DNA of 64,000 bases. It comes from Maribellus luteus. Lineage in GTDB: Bacteria > Bacteroidota > Bacteroidia > Bacteroidales > Prolixibacteraceae. The position numbers and the translations under genes are program-made. This document shows positions 44,741 to 53,856 of this stretch, one piece after another; the first letter of the stretch is position 1, and each line of letters begins with the position of its first letter. The notes under the pieces are model-generated. The model was not told where the DNA came from. It did no database searches and saw only the letters and a program-made list of their open reading frames with translations. The stretch spans positions 186,001 to 250,000 of the forward strand of contig NZ_QWGR01000006.1 in the NCBI RefSeq assembly GCF_003576475.1. Direction: 5' to 3'.

Positions 44741-45292
44741 ATGAAAATTAGAAAGCTTTTACGGATCCTTCACCGCGATTTAGGATATTTTATTGTAGGA
44801 ATGACCATCGTTTATGCCCTGTCAGGAATTTTTCTGAATCACCGGCACGATTTTAATCCCGACTACAACATCATAATTGAAGATTTCCGGTTTCCGGTTC
44901 AGGAGGATGGAATTTATGGCGCAGATGACATCAGAAGTATCTTATCTGAATTACCTCACGAGATGACGTATAAAAAGCACTATACCAATAACGAAGGTTA
45001 CATTAAGGTTTTTATCGAGAGTGGCGAAGCTGTATTGGATCCGGAAACGGGAGAAGGCAGGTTTCAGTTTCTGCAACGACGTCCATTAATTTTTGAGATG
45101 AATAAACTGCACAAGGCGACGCTCGGAACCGTTTGGAAGTGGGTGAGTGATTTAATGGCAGTTATTCTTTTGTTTGTGGCCATTTCCGGGCTGTTTCTGT
45201 TAAAAGGAAAGCGCGGCCTGACCCGATGGGGATGGTGGTTGACGCTTGCCGGTTTTATCGTACCTTTAATTTTTGCAATTTTATACATTTAA
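44741..45292 (+). CDS. PepSY-associated membrane protein
   Basis: 183 residues from the ATG at 44741, which follows a fair ribosome site (GGAAGAAAAAACC); the frame also opens at a TTG at 44714. The N-terminus is typical of PepSY-associated helices: KLLRILHRDLGYFIVGMTIVY then ALSGIFLNHRHDF, with paired His in the first helix region. A PepSY-like periplasmic domain (about 35-130) follows, then two membrane helices. Such proteins act in haem/iron or other redox uptake, or inhibit peptidases. Co-transcribed with the lipoprotein gene 16 bases on, so they probably form a two-part envelope system. Confidence 0.8.
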   Translation: MKIRKLLRILHRDLGYFIVGMTIVYALSGIFLNHRHDFNPDYNIIIEDFRFPVQEDGIYGADDIRSILSELPHEMTYKKHYTNNEGYIKVFIESGEAVLDPETGEGRFQFLQRRPLIFEMNKLHKATLGTVWKWVSDLMAVILLFVAISGLFLLKGKRGLTRWGWWLTLAGFIVPLIFAILYI

Positions 45293-45308
45293 CCAAAAAT
45301 AACTGATT

Positions 45309-45809
45309 ATGAAGAAAATCGCGATGTTAAGTATGTTGGCTCTAATCGTGTTTGCATGTGGACAACAAGCCAAAAAAGCGCCTGTAAAAACGGAAGAAGC
45401 TCCGAAAGAAGTAGTTGTATTAACCGTAGACGAGCTGTTGCAGCAAGCTCCCGAACTGGCGGATAAAGAAGTAGTAGTAAAAGGAACAGTGTTTCATGTT
45501 TGCCAGCATGGCGGCGAACGCTGCTTTTTAATGGGAAGTAGTGAAGGCATCAGTATCCGCATAGAAGCCGGAGAAAAAATCGGTGCGTTTACCCAGGAAC
45601 AAATGGGAAGCGAGCTGGAAATAGCCGGTATACTTAAAGAAGTAAAAACCGAGGCAGATGCGCACAATCCGGGAGCCGAACACGGTACTGGCGAAGGAGA
45701 AGCTGAAGAGGATACTGAAACAGCAAAGGCTCATCAGATTATTGCTGAAAACCAGGCTGCCGCCGAACGGGTATTTTTTATCGAAGGACTGAAAGTAAAA
45801 GAACTGTAA
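45309..45809 (+). CDS. Lipoprotein with OB-fold-like domain and Cys/His motif
   Basis: 166 residues. Signal peptide MKKIAMLSMLALIVFACG with lipobox VFAC (Cys17). Residues ~45-115 alternate like an OB fold: KEVVVKGTVFHVCQHGGERC, FLMGSSEGISIRIEAG, and SELEIAGILKEV. HVCQHGGERC in the first turn may bind a metal or form a disulphide. The C-terminal third is acidic (AEEDTETAK) and then ends in a helix and strand. Translated together with the PepSY membrane protein. The fold call is from strand pattern only; metal handling is speculation. Confidence 0.6.
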   Translation: MKKIAMLSMLALIVFACGQQAKKAPVKTEEAPKEVVVLTVDELLQQAPELADKEVVVKGTVFHVCQHGGERCFLMGSSEGISIRIEAGEKIGAFTQEQMGSELEIAGILKEVKTEADAHNPGAEHGTGEGEAEEDTETAKAHQIIAENQAAAERVFFIEGLKVKEL

Positions 45810-45862
45810 AGTCTTATCAGCACAAAAAGGCCTTTGAGGCTAACAATACTGATTTGGAAGGA

Positions 45863-45902
45863 GAAGGATGCAAAACGATCAATTTGCATCCTTCTTTTTT
45901 TG
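45863..45902 (+). terminator. Terminator of the PepSY-lipoprotein operon
   Basis: GAAGGATGCAAA (45863-45874) and TTTGCATCCTTC (45883-45894) are perfect complements around eight bases and run into seven T. Confidence 0.9.
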
Positions 45903-46287
45903 GGTATTGTTTCACATAGGTGAAAGCAATATGCCGGTTTTAGAGTTCATTTTTGCCTGTATTGGCGGCCGGATACTTTTTCTATTTTAAATTACTTGTC
46001 AGCCCCCAAGCATCGCTTTCATATTCAAGTATCCAATGAATGTTAATTATCTTCCTCTTTCCGCAACCTTTAATTGTTTGGAGTTCCAAACTCATACTTT
46101 CCAATTGTAAAGATTGCTAAAGAGAAACTGTTTGAGCAATTTGAAATTGCTCTCTTAATAGGCTTGATTAAGCTGAAACAAAGTGCTATGGCGGCACTTT
46201 CATTATGAGGTATGCCTGTACTCTTATAAATTAAGATCCAACAAATTTTCAGGATGAACTTTAATGGGCAGCTTAAACTTTCAGAAA
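45903..46287. other. Non-coding gap with possible coding remnant
   Basis: After the terminator comes a small hairpin (ATTGTTTCAC / GTGAAAGCAAT, 45905-45930). One plus frame at 46074-46208 reads as protein for 44 residues to a TGA (VPNSYFPIVKIAKEKLFEQF, then EIALLIGLIKLKQSA) but lacks an ATG. Bases 45950-46070 show nothing. Confidence 0.35.
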
Positions 46288-46319
46288 CAAAAAAGCCTCC
46301 CGTTTTTCAACGGAAGGCT
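46288..46319 (-). terminator. Terminator of rny
   Basis: On the minus strand GCCTTCCGTT and AACGGGAGGC pair around GAAA and are followed by a run of T. It lies 24 bases after the rny stop. Confidence 0.85.
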
Positions 46320-46343
46320 CGGATATTTCAAGTTTCTTTGTTC

Positions 46344-47903
46344 TTATTTTGCGTAGCTCACAGCACGTGTTTCGCGAATTACCGTGATCTTGATCTGTCC
46401 AGGGTAAGTCATCTCGTCCTGAATACGTTTTGAGATGTCGTACGAGAGCTGTTCGGTTTCCTGATCGTTCATCTTGTCGGCACCTACAATTACACGCAAT
46501 TCGCGTCCTGCCTGAATGGCGTATGTTTTCATAACGCCCGGGTAGGAGAGAGCCAGATCTTCCAGGTCTTTCAATCGTTTAATGTACGATTCCACTACTT
46601 CGCGACGGGCTCCCGGACGGGCACCTGAAATAGCATCGCAAACCTGAACGATAGGAGCGAGAAGGCTCTGCATTTCCACTTCATCGTGGTGAGCACCAAT
46701 GGCGTTCGCAATGTCCGGTTTTTCCTTGTATTTTTCGGCCAGCTTCATACCGAGTACTGCGTGTGGCAATTCCGGTTCATCATCCGGCACTTTACCAATA
46801 TCGTGCAGCAATCCGGCGCGTTTTGCTTTTTTCGGATTTAATCCCAGCTCAGCTGCCATAATTGCACTTAGGTTAGCTACCTCGCGCGAGTGTTGCAGCA
46901 GGTTCTGTCCGTACGACGAACGGTATTTCATTTTACCGATCAAACGGATCAATTCAGGATGCAGGCCATGGATTCCAAGGTCGATTGCGGTACGTTTCCC
47001 GGTTTCGATCACTTCTTCTTCCACTTGTTTTTTCACTTTCTGAACCACTTCCTCGATACGGGCCGGGTGAATACGTCCGTCGGTCACCAGTTGGTGCAAG
47101 GCCAAACGGGCAATCTCACGACGCACCGGATCGAACGCTGAAAGCACAATGGCTTCCGGAGTATCATCTACAACAATTTCAACACCGGTAGCAGCTTCAA
47201 GAGCTCTAATGTTACGTCCTTCACGTCCGATAATTCTTCCTTTTATCTCGTCGCTTTCAATATGGAAAATGGTAACAGAATTCTCAATGGCTGTTTCGGT
47301 TGCCACACGCTGAATGGATTTCACCACAATCTTTTTCGCCTCTTTATTGGCGGTTTGCTTGGCTTCTTCCATGATTTCATTGATATAAGCCACCGCATCC
47401 GATTTGGCTTCTTCTTTCAGTGATTCTACCAGTTGCGCTTTGGCATCTTCAGCAGATAATCCCGAAACCTGTTCCAGTTTTTCGAGTGTTTGTTTGTAGA
47501 TTTTTTCGAGCTCTTCGTTTTTGTGTTCTACCCGTTGTAATTGGGCATTCAGGTTTTCACGAATAACTTCAATTTCACGTTTTTCGGTCTCAAATTCCTT
47601 AACCTTTCGGTTGATTTCATCGCGACGCTGGTTAAGCATATTTTCGCGCTGTTTGTGTTTGTTTTCAAGGTTTGACAGCGTCGAGTTCTTCTCGTTAATA
47701 TACCTTTCGTGTTCCGACTTTAACTGAAGGAATTTTTCCTTAGCTTGTAGAATCTTGTCTTTTTTGATCACTTCAGCTTCGGCCATGCCTTCCGCTACTA
47801 TCTTTCTTTTCTTTGCTTTCAGGGCTTTGTTCCATGCGAAGTAGGCCAATCCACCACCTCCAACAAAACCCGCAGCTACTGCAAATATCAAATTTATGTC
47901 CAT
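46344..47903 (-). CDS. rny: Ribonuclease Y
   Basis: 519 residues. An N-terminal membrane helix ([20 protein letters not shown]) is followed by a long charged coiled coil to about 200. The KH domain has [20 protein letters not shown], and the HD domain has [11 protein letters not shown] with the His-Asp metal pair. GRRE and [12 protein letters not shown] near the end are usual. RNase Y starts mRNA decay at the inner membrane. It lies downstream of zapA, separated by a structured element, so its expression may be partly uncoupled from the division genes. Confidence 0.96.
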   Translation of the reverse strand: MDINLIFAVAAGFVGGGGLAYFAWNKALKAKKRKIVAEGMAEAEVIKKDKILQAKEKFLQLKSEHERYINEKNSTLSNLENKHKQRENMLNQRRDEINRKVKEFETEKREIEVIRENLNAQLQRVEHKNEELEKIYKQTLEKLEQVSGLSAEDAKAQLVESLKEEAKSDAVAYINEIMEEAKQTANKEAKKIVVKSIQRVATETAIENSVTIFHIESDEIKGRIIGREGRNIRALEAATGVEIVVDDTPEAIVLSAFDPVRREIARLALHQLVTDGRIHPARIEEVVQKVKKQVEEEVIETGKRTAIDLGIHGLHPELIRLIGKMKYRSSYGQNLLQHSREVANLSAIMAAELGLNPKKAKRAGLLHDIGKVPDDEPELPHAVLGMKLAEKYKEKPDIANAIGAHHDEVEMQSLLAPIVQVCDAISGARPGARREVVESYIKRLKDLEDLALSYPGVMKTYAIQAGRELRVIVGADKMNDQETEQLSYDISKRIQDEMTYPGQIKITVIRETRAVSYAK

Positions 47904-47924
47904 GAATTTTTAATTTAAATACTA

Positions 47925-47976
47925 AAAAACCCGTAGAGAACCTTTTCTGTCCGGAAAAGGCCCAATACGGGCTTTG
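47925..47976 (-). ncRNA. Structured element between zapA and rny
   Basis: On the minus strand AGCCCGTA pairs with TACGGGTT as an outer stem, with CCTTTTC/GAAAAGG as a second stem inside, and a T run directly after the outer stem. A terminator or attenuator is the simplest reading: it would limit read-through from the coiled-coil/zapA operon into rny. A small structured RNA is possible. Confidence 0.5.
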
Positions 47977-47993
47977 ATAAATACTTTATAGTT

Positions 47994-48296
47994 CTATTTC
48001 CAATTCTGCTCTTTTAAGAAATCAGAAATGTCGTCATTTAAATCCTTAATATCATCGATGAATTGAGAATAATCCTGGCGATCCTGTAAAATGCTGTAAT
48101 TCAAAGCCGCCTGAAATGCAGTCATTGCCATTATATCTTGTTGGTCGTTGTGTTGAAACCTTTTTCTGAATTCACTAATGGTTTCGTTCACAAATTTTGC
48201 AGCTTTCCGGTATCTCTCTTCATCTCTGCGATTGATGGTCAGCGGATAATTCCGCTCGTCAATCTTAATATTTATTCTAAAATCGTTGTCTTTCAC
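47994..48296 (-). CDS. zapA: Cell-division protein ZapA
   Basis: 100 residues, starting with GTG at 48296; an in-frame stop lies just upstream and no in-frame ATG exists between, so the rare start is secure. ZapA features: a short beta-hairpin head (DFRINIKIDERNYPLTINR) and helix (EERYRKAAKFVNETISEFR), then a long C-terminal helix for the coiled coil. It bundles FtsZ filaments at midcell. The small coiled-coil gene lies six bases upstream, as in other Bacteroidota. Confidence 0.93.
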   Translation of the reverse strand: MKDNDFRINIKIDERNYPLTINRRDEERYRKAAKFVNETISEFRKRFQHNDQQDIMAMTAFQAALNYSILQDRQDYSQFIDDIKDLNDDISDFLKEQNWK

Positions 48297-48302
48297 AATA
48301 CA

Positions 48303-48596
48303 TTACTTGTTTAGTAATGCGATACATTTATCAATCTCCCGTATCAATAAGTTAATTTTCTGTTTTGCCTCCCCGTTGCCATGTTTCTCAGATAACAATT
48401 GGTTGGCAATTTTCAGTTGCTCGTTTTTTTGACCGATCTCCGACTTTTCGTGCTCCAATTCCCCGATTTTATTACGGAGTTTCGAAATTTCGTCGTGCAA
48501 CAATCGGTTTTCATTTTCCAAATGCTTGAAACTGCTGAATAATTGCTGCACATTCGTTTTTAATTCTTTCAGAAGCAAACGATCTTCTTCGGTCAT
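48303..48596 (-). CDS. Small coiled-coil protein upstream of zapA
   Basis: 97 residues, almost entirely one heptad-like helix (LENENRLLHDEISKLRNKIG, ELEHEKSEIGQKNEQLKIAN) with no signal peptide. A ZapB-like partner for ZapA is suggested by position and by form, but coiled-coil resemblance alone is weak. It is separated by six bases from zapA, so they are coupled. The short A-rich region before it should hold the operon promoter. Product size and order match what is usually seen in Bacteroidota. Confidence 0.75.
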   Translation of the reverse strand: MTEEDRLLLKELKTNVQQLFSSFKHLENENRLLHDEISKLRNKIGELEHEKSEIGQKNEQLKIANQLLSEKHGNGEAKQKINLLIREIDKCIALLNK

Positions 48597-48798
48597 TATA
48601 GCTGCATTTCAGAGGCAAAGTTAACTTTTTTTCAATACCAAGAAAGTAAAAGTATTTGTTTGGGGACAAATAATGCTAACATCTCTGTGTTAATGAGATG
48701 GATGCACCAGTGACGTAAGATTGTGCAAATAAAATAGTTTGCCCTTCGTTGTAATAAGAATTGAAGCCTGTAAAAAGTTAAATTTGCGGGCCAACTAA

Positions 48799-50505
48799 AT
48801 GATGTTTATGAGAACTTTAGTTCTGTTTATTCTGGTTATAGTCGCACTGGGAACAAGTGCACAGGAGAAATATTACAGCGATCCGTTAAAGATACCTTTG
48901 TTATTAAGCGGTAGTTTTGCCGAACTGCGGAGTAATCATTTTCATTCCGGGATTGATATTAAAACGCAGGGAGTTACCGGATTTCCGGTTTATGCAGTTG
49001 CAGAGGGGTATGTTTCCCGAATTTCGGTATCTCCCTCCGGTTTCGGAAATGCGCTCTATATTCATCATCCCAACGGAACAACTTCGGTTTACGGGCATTT
49101 GGAACGTTTCGCTCCGGCTATTCAGAAATATGTGACAGACCGGCAATACGAGCAAAAATCTTTTCGGGTTGACCTGGAGGTGCCATCATTTTTGTTTCCG
49201 GTGAAAAAGGGAGAGGAAATTGCCAAAAGCGGAAACAGTGGCAGTTCGGGTGGTCCTCATTTGCATTTCGAAATCCGGGATACACGGTCCGAAGAGCCAC
49301 TAAATCCCCTGGAATACGGATTTTCAATAGTTGATAATATTGCGCCCAAAATGTTCTCGTTACTGGTAGTCCCACTATCCGACACTTCGCATGTTAACTA
49401 TCAGCCGGTGGCCGCCAGTTATCCGCTGGTTTTATCCGAAGGAAAATATTGGGTAAAGGGAAACCCGATAATTCCGGTGTATGGGCCGGTGGGCTTTGCT
49501 GTTCAGGCCAACGATTACCTGGATGGAAGCTACAATAAGTGCGGTATCACTGGGCTCACTCTTTCGGTGGACGATCTTACACGTTTTGCTTTTCAGCTTA
49601 AGCGTTTTTCGTTTGGCAACTCGCGGTATATTAACAGCCATGTGGTTTACGGCGAATACATCGAATCGGGGCGGCGTTTTATTAAAACTTGGGTCGATCC
49701 CGGAAATCAACTACCCATTTATACTTACGATCTTTCGCAAGGTGTTTTTGTGGCAAGCAATGGTCGTCACAAAGTTCAGCTCGAAATGGCTGATACCTAT
49801 GGAAATTCTTCTTTGCTTGAATTTAAGGTGGAAGGAAAGTTCAAAGAAATACAGGCAAGTGTTCCGAATGGGAGCGTGGCTATGAAATATGACAAGGATA
49901 ATTTGTTTGAATCGGAAAATTGTATGCTGAATATTCCGAAAGGCGCACTTTATTCCGACTGCCGGTTTTTGTACAAAGAAGAACCGACTACCGATGCTTT
50001 TTATTCTGACTTTCAGGTATTAAAAGATGAAAAAGTGCCGCTTCATATTCCGGCTGAGCTAAAAATAAAACCGTGCCATCTACCGTCGGAACTGGAGCCG
50101 AAAGTGTTGATCGTTAGTCTGAACTCTAAAAGCGGCCAGCCCAGCGCTGTGGGAGGGACTTTTAACAACGGTTGGGTGGAAGGAAGCATCCGCACATTGG
50201 GAAGGTATGCCTTGATGGTGGATACCATTCCTCCGCTTATCAGACCGCTCAGTATAAGCGAAGGTCGTTTAAGCGAACAAACACGAATTCGTTTTAAAAT
50301 CAGTGATGATCTTTCAGGAATAAAAAACATCGAAGCTTTCCTCGACGGGAAATGGGCTTTGTTTGAATACGATGCCAAAAACAGTTTGATAACCCATTAT
50401 TTTGATAAAACGCGGTTTGAATTCGGGAGGCAGCATGAGTTGGTTTTAAGAGTAGTTGATTACAAAGACAATATCTCGGTTTACCAGTCCGGTTTCTGGA
50501 AGTGA
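48799..50505 (+). CDS. Secreted M23 (LytM-type) peptidase
   Basis: 568 residues with signal peptide (MRTLVLFILVIVALGTSAQ); the ATG at 48808 is an alternative. The LytM domain comes first (about 35-185): HFHSGIDIKT gives the first His and Asp zinc ligands, VYGHLERF is conserved, and GPHLHFEIRD gives the HxH motif, so it should be active. The remaining ~380 residues are beta-rich without a motif I know, perhaps Ig-like (GTFNNGWVEGSIRTLGRYAL). It should cut cell-wall peptides. A -7 element TAAATTTG sits at 48779-48786, 13 bases before the ATG. The gene stands alone, divergent from the zapA operon. Confidence 0.92.
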   Translation: MMFMRTLVLFILVIVALGTSAQEKYYSDPLKIPLLLSGSFAELRSNHFHSGIDIKTQGVTGFPVYAVAEGYVSRISVSPSGFGNALYIHHPNGTTSVYGHLERFAPAIQKYVTDRQYEQKSFRVDLEVPSFLFPVKKGEEIAKSGNSGSSGGPHLHFEIRDTRSEEPLNPLEYGFSIVDNIAPKMFSLLVVPLSDTSHVNYQPVAASYPLVLSEGKYWVKGNPIIPVYGPVGFAVQANDYLDGSYNKCGITGLTLSVDDLTRFAFQLKRFSFGNSRYINSHVVYGEYIESGRRFIKTWVDPGNQLPIYTYDLSQGVFVASNGRHKVQLEMADTYGNSSLLEFKVEGKFKEIQASVPNGSVAMKYDKDNLFESENCMLNIPKGALYSDCRFLYKEEPTTDAFYSDFQVLKDEKVPLHIPAELKIKPCHLPSELEPKVLIVSLNSKSGQPSAVGGTFNNGWVEGSIRTLGRYALMVDTIPPLIRPLSISEGRLSEQTRIRFKISDDLSGIKNIEAFLDGKWALFEYDAKNSLITHYFDKTRFEFGRQHELVLRVVDYKDNISVYQSGFWK

Positions 50506-50629
50506 AACAACTGAATCCGGCGTAGAAGGTGTTTTTTAACAGCAAGGCTGCCGGGTGAAAAACAGATTTTCGTCATTCTTCGGGGCCGCGAATCCTGTTA
50601 ACTTGGGCGAAAACTAATTTACCTGAGTT

Positions 50630-51814
50630 ATGAAATCTAATCCTGCAAAGAGAATTTACGACCTTCAGCAATTTGGTGAGTTTGGCGATGTGAACCCATC
50701 GATAACCGATTCGTCCACCTATACCTTTCTGGAAGGCGAAACCATGGAAGAAACGTTTTTGGGGCACATGGAAGGCTGTTTTCTGTATTCGAGACACTGG
50801 AACCCCAGTAATAAATACCTGGCCGATGCGCTGGCTGCCATGGAGAATACCGAAGCAGCCTGGGTAACATCGTCAGGGATGGCTGCCATTACCTGTGCGC
50901 TCCTGCAATTATGCAGCTCGGGCGACCATATTGTCACCAGTGTTACAACCTATGGCGGCACCTATGCTTTTTTAAAGAACTGGTTGCCGAGGTACAACAT
51001 CGAGGTGAGTTTTGTGGATATCACTAACCTGGAGCAGGTGCAAAATGCCATGCGTCCGAACACAAAAGTTATTTACACCGAAACGGTTACAAATCCCTTG
51101 CTTCAGGTTTCCGATATTCCGGAGTTGGCCAAAATTGCACATGCGTCCGGTGCCAAACTAATGGTCGACAATACGTTTACACCCATGATTTTTACCCCGG
51201 CAGAACTGGGAGCCGACTTTGTAGTGTATAGCATGACCAAGTTTATTAACGGGAAAAACGACTGCGTGGCAGGAGCCATTTGCGGATCGAAAGACTTTAT
51301 CGCAAAATTATCGAATGTAAACGACGGTACGGCCATGTTGCTGGGGCCGGTGCTCGATCCGCTGCGGTCATCCAGTATTTTGAAAAACATTCACACCCTG
51401 CATCTCCGGATGAAGCAACACAGTGCGAATGCGATGTATTTGGCTCATAAACTGGAAGAAATGGGTTTGGCTCTGAAATATCCCGGGTTGAAAAGCCATC
51501 CGCAGCACGAGTTGCATACCCAGCTAATGAACAAGCGTTTTGGATACGGAGGAATGCTGGCGATTGATTTCGGAACTGAAAAGGATGCCAATCACGTAAT
51601 GTACAAACTGCAGCAGGCCAACGTGGGCTATCTGGCTGTTTCTTTGGGCTACTTCCGTACCTTGTTTAGTTGTTCGGGGCACAGTACTTCGTCGGAAGTG
51701 CCGGTGGAAGTCCAAAAAGAAATGGGCTTATCTGACGGATTGGTCAGACTGTCGGTTGGGTTGGACGAAGACATGGAAGAAGTATTTGACCGAATTAAAA
51801 GCTGCTTAGCTTAA
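50630..51814 (+). CDS. PLP-dependent Cys/Met-metabolism enzyme (gamma-lyase/gamma-synthase class)
   Basis: 394 residues, type I PLP fold. YSMTKFINGKND carries the Schiff-base Lys. VTSSGMAAITCALL and GGTYAFLKNWLPR bind the phosphate and substrate, TNPLLQVSDIP and LMVDNTFTP hold the Asp of the pyridine ring, and the C-terminus has VRLSVGLDEDMEE. The family contains methionine gamma-lyase and cystathionine gamma-synthase/lyase. YSRHWNPS fits the Arg and Tyr of that site, so the sub-type stays open. It is flanked by unrelated genes, and the upstream 120 bases should hold its promoter. Confidence 0.9.
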   Translation: MKSNPAKRIYDLQQFGEFGDVNPSITDSSTYTFLEGETMEETFLGHMEGCFLYSRHWNPSNKYLADALAAMENTEAAWVTSSGMAAITCALLQLCSSGDHIVTSVTTYGGTYAFLKNWLPRYNIEVSFVDITNLEQVQNAMRPNTKVIYTETVTNPLLQVSDIPELAKIAHASGAKLMVDNTFTPMIFTPAELGADFVVYSMTKFINGKNDCVAGAICGSKDFIAKLSNVNDGTAMLLGPVLDPLRSSSILKNIHTLHLRMKQHSANAMYLAHKLEEMGLALKYPGLKSHPQHELHTQLMNKRFGYGGMLAIDFGTEKDANHVMYKLQQANVGYLAVSLGYFRTLFSCSGHSTSSEVPVEVQKEMGLSDGLVRLSVGLDEDMEEVFDRIKSCLA

Positions 51815-51938
51815 CTGAATTGATTTATTGTTTTCATTTAGATTGGACAAAGTAAAGTTTTCAAGCTGCAAAATATCATAAGAAGGGAAGCTGATTTCAT
51901 TATCTTTGTCTCTTTCGCAAAATAAATAAGTAGTAGTA

Positions 51939-53627
51939 ATGAAGAAAATTTCAATGATAGGAATGCTGATTTTTGCATTTCTGATTATCAACCAACAGGT
52001 TTCGAATGGGTGTACTAACTTCTTAATCACCAAAGGTGCGTCGGTAGATGGTTCCGTAATGATCACCTATGCAGCCGATTCGCACACTCTTTACGGTGAA
52101 TTGTATTACCAGCCGGCACAGGATCACCCCGAAGGTGCCATGCGTAAGATTTACGAGTGGGATACCGGTACTTACCTGGGCGAAATACCACAACCAGCCC
52201 ATACTTATAGTGTGGTGGGAAACATGAATGAATTTCAGTTGGCAATTGCTGAAACTACTTTCGGAGGCCGTTCAGAATTATCCAGCCAGGCTGGTGCGAT
52301 TATGGATTACGGTAGTCTGATTTATGTGGCTTTGCAGCGTGCCAAAACAGCCCGTGAAGCTATTGATGTAATGACCGACCTGGTGGAAAAGTACGGATAT
52401 TACAGCTCCGGCGAATCTTTCTCTATTTCGGATCCGAACGAAGCATGGATACTGGAACTGATTGGCAAGGGAGAAGGCGAAAAAGGAGCCGTTTGGGTAG
52501 CCATGCGTATTCCGGACGGATACATCAGCGGACATGCCAACCAGGCACGTATTACTACATTTCCGCTTGACGACAAGGAAAATTGCGTGTATGCCAAAGA
52601 CGTAATTTCGTTTGCCCGCGAAAAAGGATGGTACGACGGACCGAACAAAGATTTTAGTTTTTCTGACGTGTATGCACCCGTTGATTTTGGTGGCGCCCGT
52701 TTTTGCGACGCCCGCGTTTGGGCCGGTTTTAACATGGTAGCTTCCGGAATGGAGAAATATACCGAATATGCCAAAGGTATTGTGGAGCATGGTGGCGAGC
52801 ACAATTTCCCGACCAACCGTATGCCGTTGTGGATTAAGCCTGACAGAAAGTTAGACGTTCAGGATGTAATGGGAATGATGCGCGATCATTTTGAAGGTAC
52901 TGAACTGGATATGACACAGGATTTGGGAGCAGGCCCTTATAAATTGCCTTACCGCTGGAGAGGACTGACCTGGGAAGTGGATTCAGTTCAATACTGCAAC
53001 GAAAGGGCCATTTCAACTCAGCAAACCGGTTTCTCGTTTGTTACGCAGAGCCGTAGCTGGTTGCCCGATCCGATCGGTGGAATCCTGTGGTTTGGTGTAG
53101 ACGATGCTTATAGCACCTGTTATGCTCCTATGTATTGCGGAATAACTGAAATTCCGGAGTGCTTTGCAGTTGGCAACGGCGACATGCTGACTTTTAGCGA
53201 AACTGCTGCTTTCTGGACATTTAGCCAGGTGGCCAACATGGCTTACCTGCGTTACGACGATATGATCAAGGATGTGCAGGTGGTTCAGTCGGAACTGGAA
53301 GACAAATTTGTAAGTTATGTTCCGGTGATTGACAAAGCGGCTGAAATTCTGTACAAAGAAAAAGGGGATGCGGAAGCCCGTCGTTTTATTTCCGAATTTT
53401 CGGTAAACGAGGCGAACAACATGACTAAACGTTGGAAAGAACTCCGTAATTACCTGGTGGTAAAATACACTGACGGCAACATCAAAAAAGAAAAAGACGG
53501 TCAGTTTGAACGTACGGAAACAGGTATGCCGGCTTCACCCATTTTTGCCGGATATCCGGAATGGTGGTACAGAGCTATCGTAAATGCAACCGGCGATCAT
53601 TTTAAAGTGATTGGCTCAAGTCATTAA
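51939..53627 (+). CDS. Secreted C69-family dipeptidase
   Basis: 562 residues. The signal peptide ends right before the N-terminal nucleophile: MKKISMIGMLIFAFLIINQQ...NG then CTNFLITKGAS, with Cys25 as the new N-terminus after cleavage, as in this NTN-hydrolase family. SVDGSVMITYAADSH and SEDPNEAW-like text (SISDPNEAWILELIGKGEG) are typical PepD blocks. It splits dipeptides in the periplasm. TATCTTTG at 51901-51908 matches the -7 element. The lipobox-like position of Cys25 might also suggest lipidation, but the N-terminal Cys nucleophile explains it better. A strong terminator follows. Confidence 0.92.
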   Translation: MKKISMIGMLIFAFLIINQQVSNGCTNFLITKGASVDGSVMITYAADSHTLYGELYYQPAQDHPEGAMRKIYEWDTGTYLGEIPQPAHTYSVVGNMNEFQLAIAETTFGGRSELSSQAGAIMDYGSLIYVALQRAKTAREAIDVMTDLVEKYGYYSSGESFSISDPNEAWILELIGKGEGEKGAVWVAMRIPDGYISGHANQARITTFPLDDKENCVYAKDVISFAREKGWYDGPNKDFSFSDVYAPVDFGGARFCDARVWAGFNMVASGMEKYTEYAKGIVEHGGEHNFPTNRMPLWIKPDRKLDVQDVMGMMRDHFEGTELDMTQDLGAGPYKLPYRWRGLTWEVDSVQYCNERAISTQQTGFSFVTQSRSWLPDPIGGILWFGVDDAYSTCYAPMYCGITEIPECFAVGNGDMLTFSETAAFWTFSQVANMAYLRYDDMIKDVQVVQSELEDKFVSYVPVIDKAAEILYKEKGDAEARRFISEFSVNEANNMTKRWKELRNYLVVKYTDGNIKKEKDGQFERTETGMPASPIFAGYPEWWYRAIVNATGDHFKVIGSSH

Positions 53628-53650
53628 GCATTTCATCCTAAAACAGATAG

Positions 53651-53682
53651 AAAAAGGCCTCCGTTGCGAGGCCTTTTTTTGT
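53651..53682 (+). terminator. Terminator of the dipeptidase gene
   Basis: AAAGGCCTC and GAGGCCTTT pair around CGTTGC and continue into a T run. Confidence 0.9.
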
Positions 53683-53753
53683 AACTTAGCGCGACAAATT
53701 ATTTTGTAGCTGAAAATCAGTCAACTAAAATTGAGTTTTGACATAAAAATAAG

Positions 53754-53784
53754 TTTGTTGAAATAAAAAGAAATGCTATTTTTG
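53754..53784 (+). promoter_or_regulatory. Exact Bacteroidota promoter of rplS
   Basis: TTTG (53754-53757), 19 bases, TATTTTTG (53777-53784): a full match to the -33/-7 consensus. Transcription should start near 53790. Confidence 0.8.
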
Positions 53785-53856
53785 CAGCCGATTTTATGCA
53801 ATCTCTTGTCCGTCAGCTGACGGATTACATTGCCAACTTATAAAAACTACAAGAAA
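53785..53856 (+). promoter_or_regulatory. rplS leader with perfect palindrome, possible L19 autoregulatory site
   Basis: TCCGTCAGCTGACGGA at 53809-53824 is a perfect 16-base palindrome inside the ~70-base untranslated leader. In RNA it could form a short hairpin with a tight loop or dimerise. L19 leader RNAs are known from Flavobacteria; whether this is the same element needs alignment. It does not sit before a T tract, so it is not a terminator. Confidence 0.45.

Noticed and set aside
47904-47993. 6S RNA near zapA
   Set aside because: The interval is only about 90 bases, half the usual 6S RNA length, and its structure looks like a terminator/attenuator.
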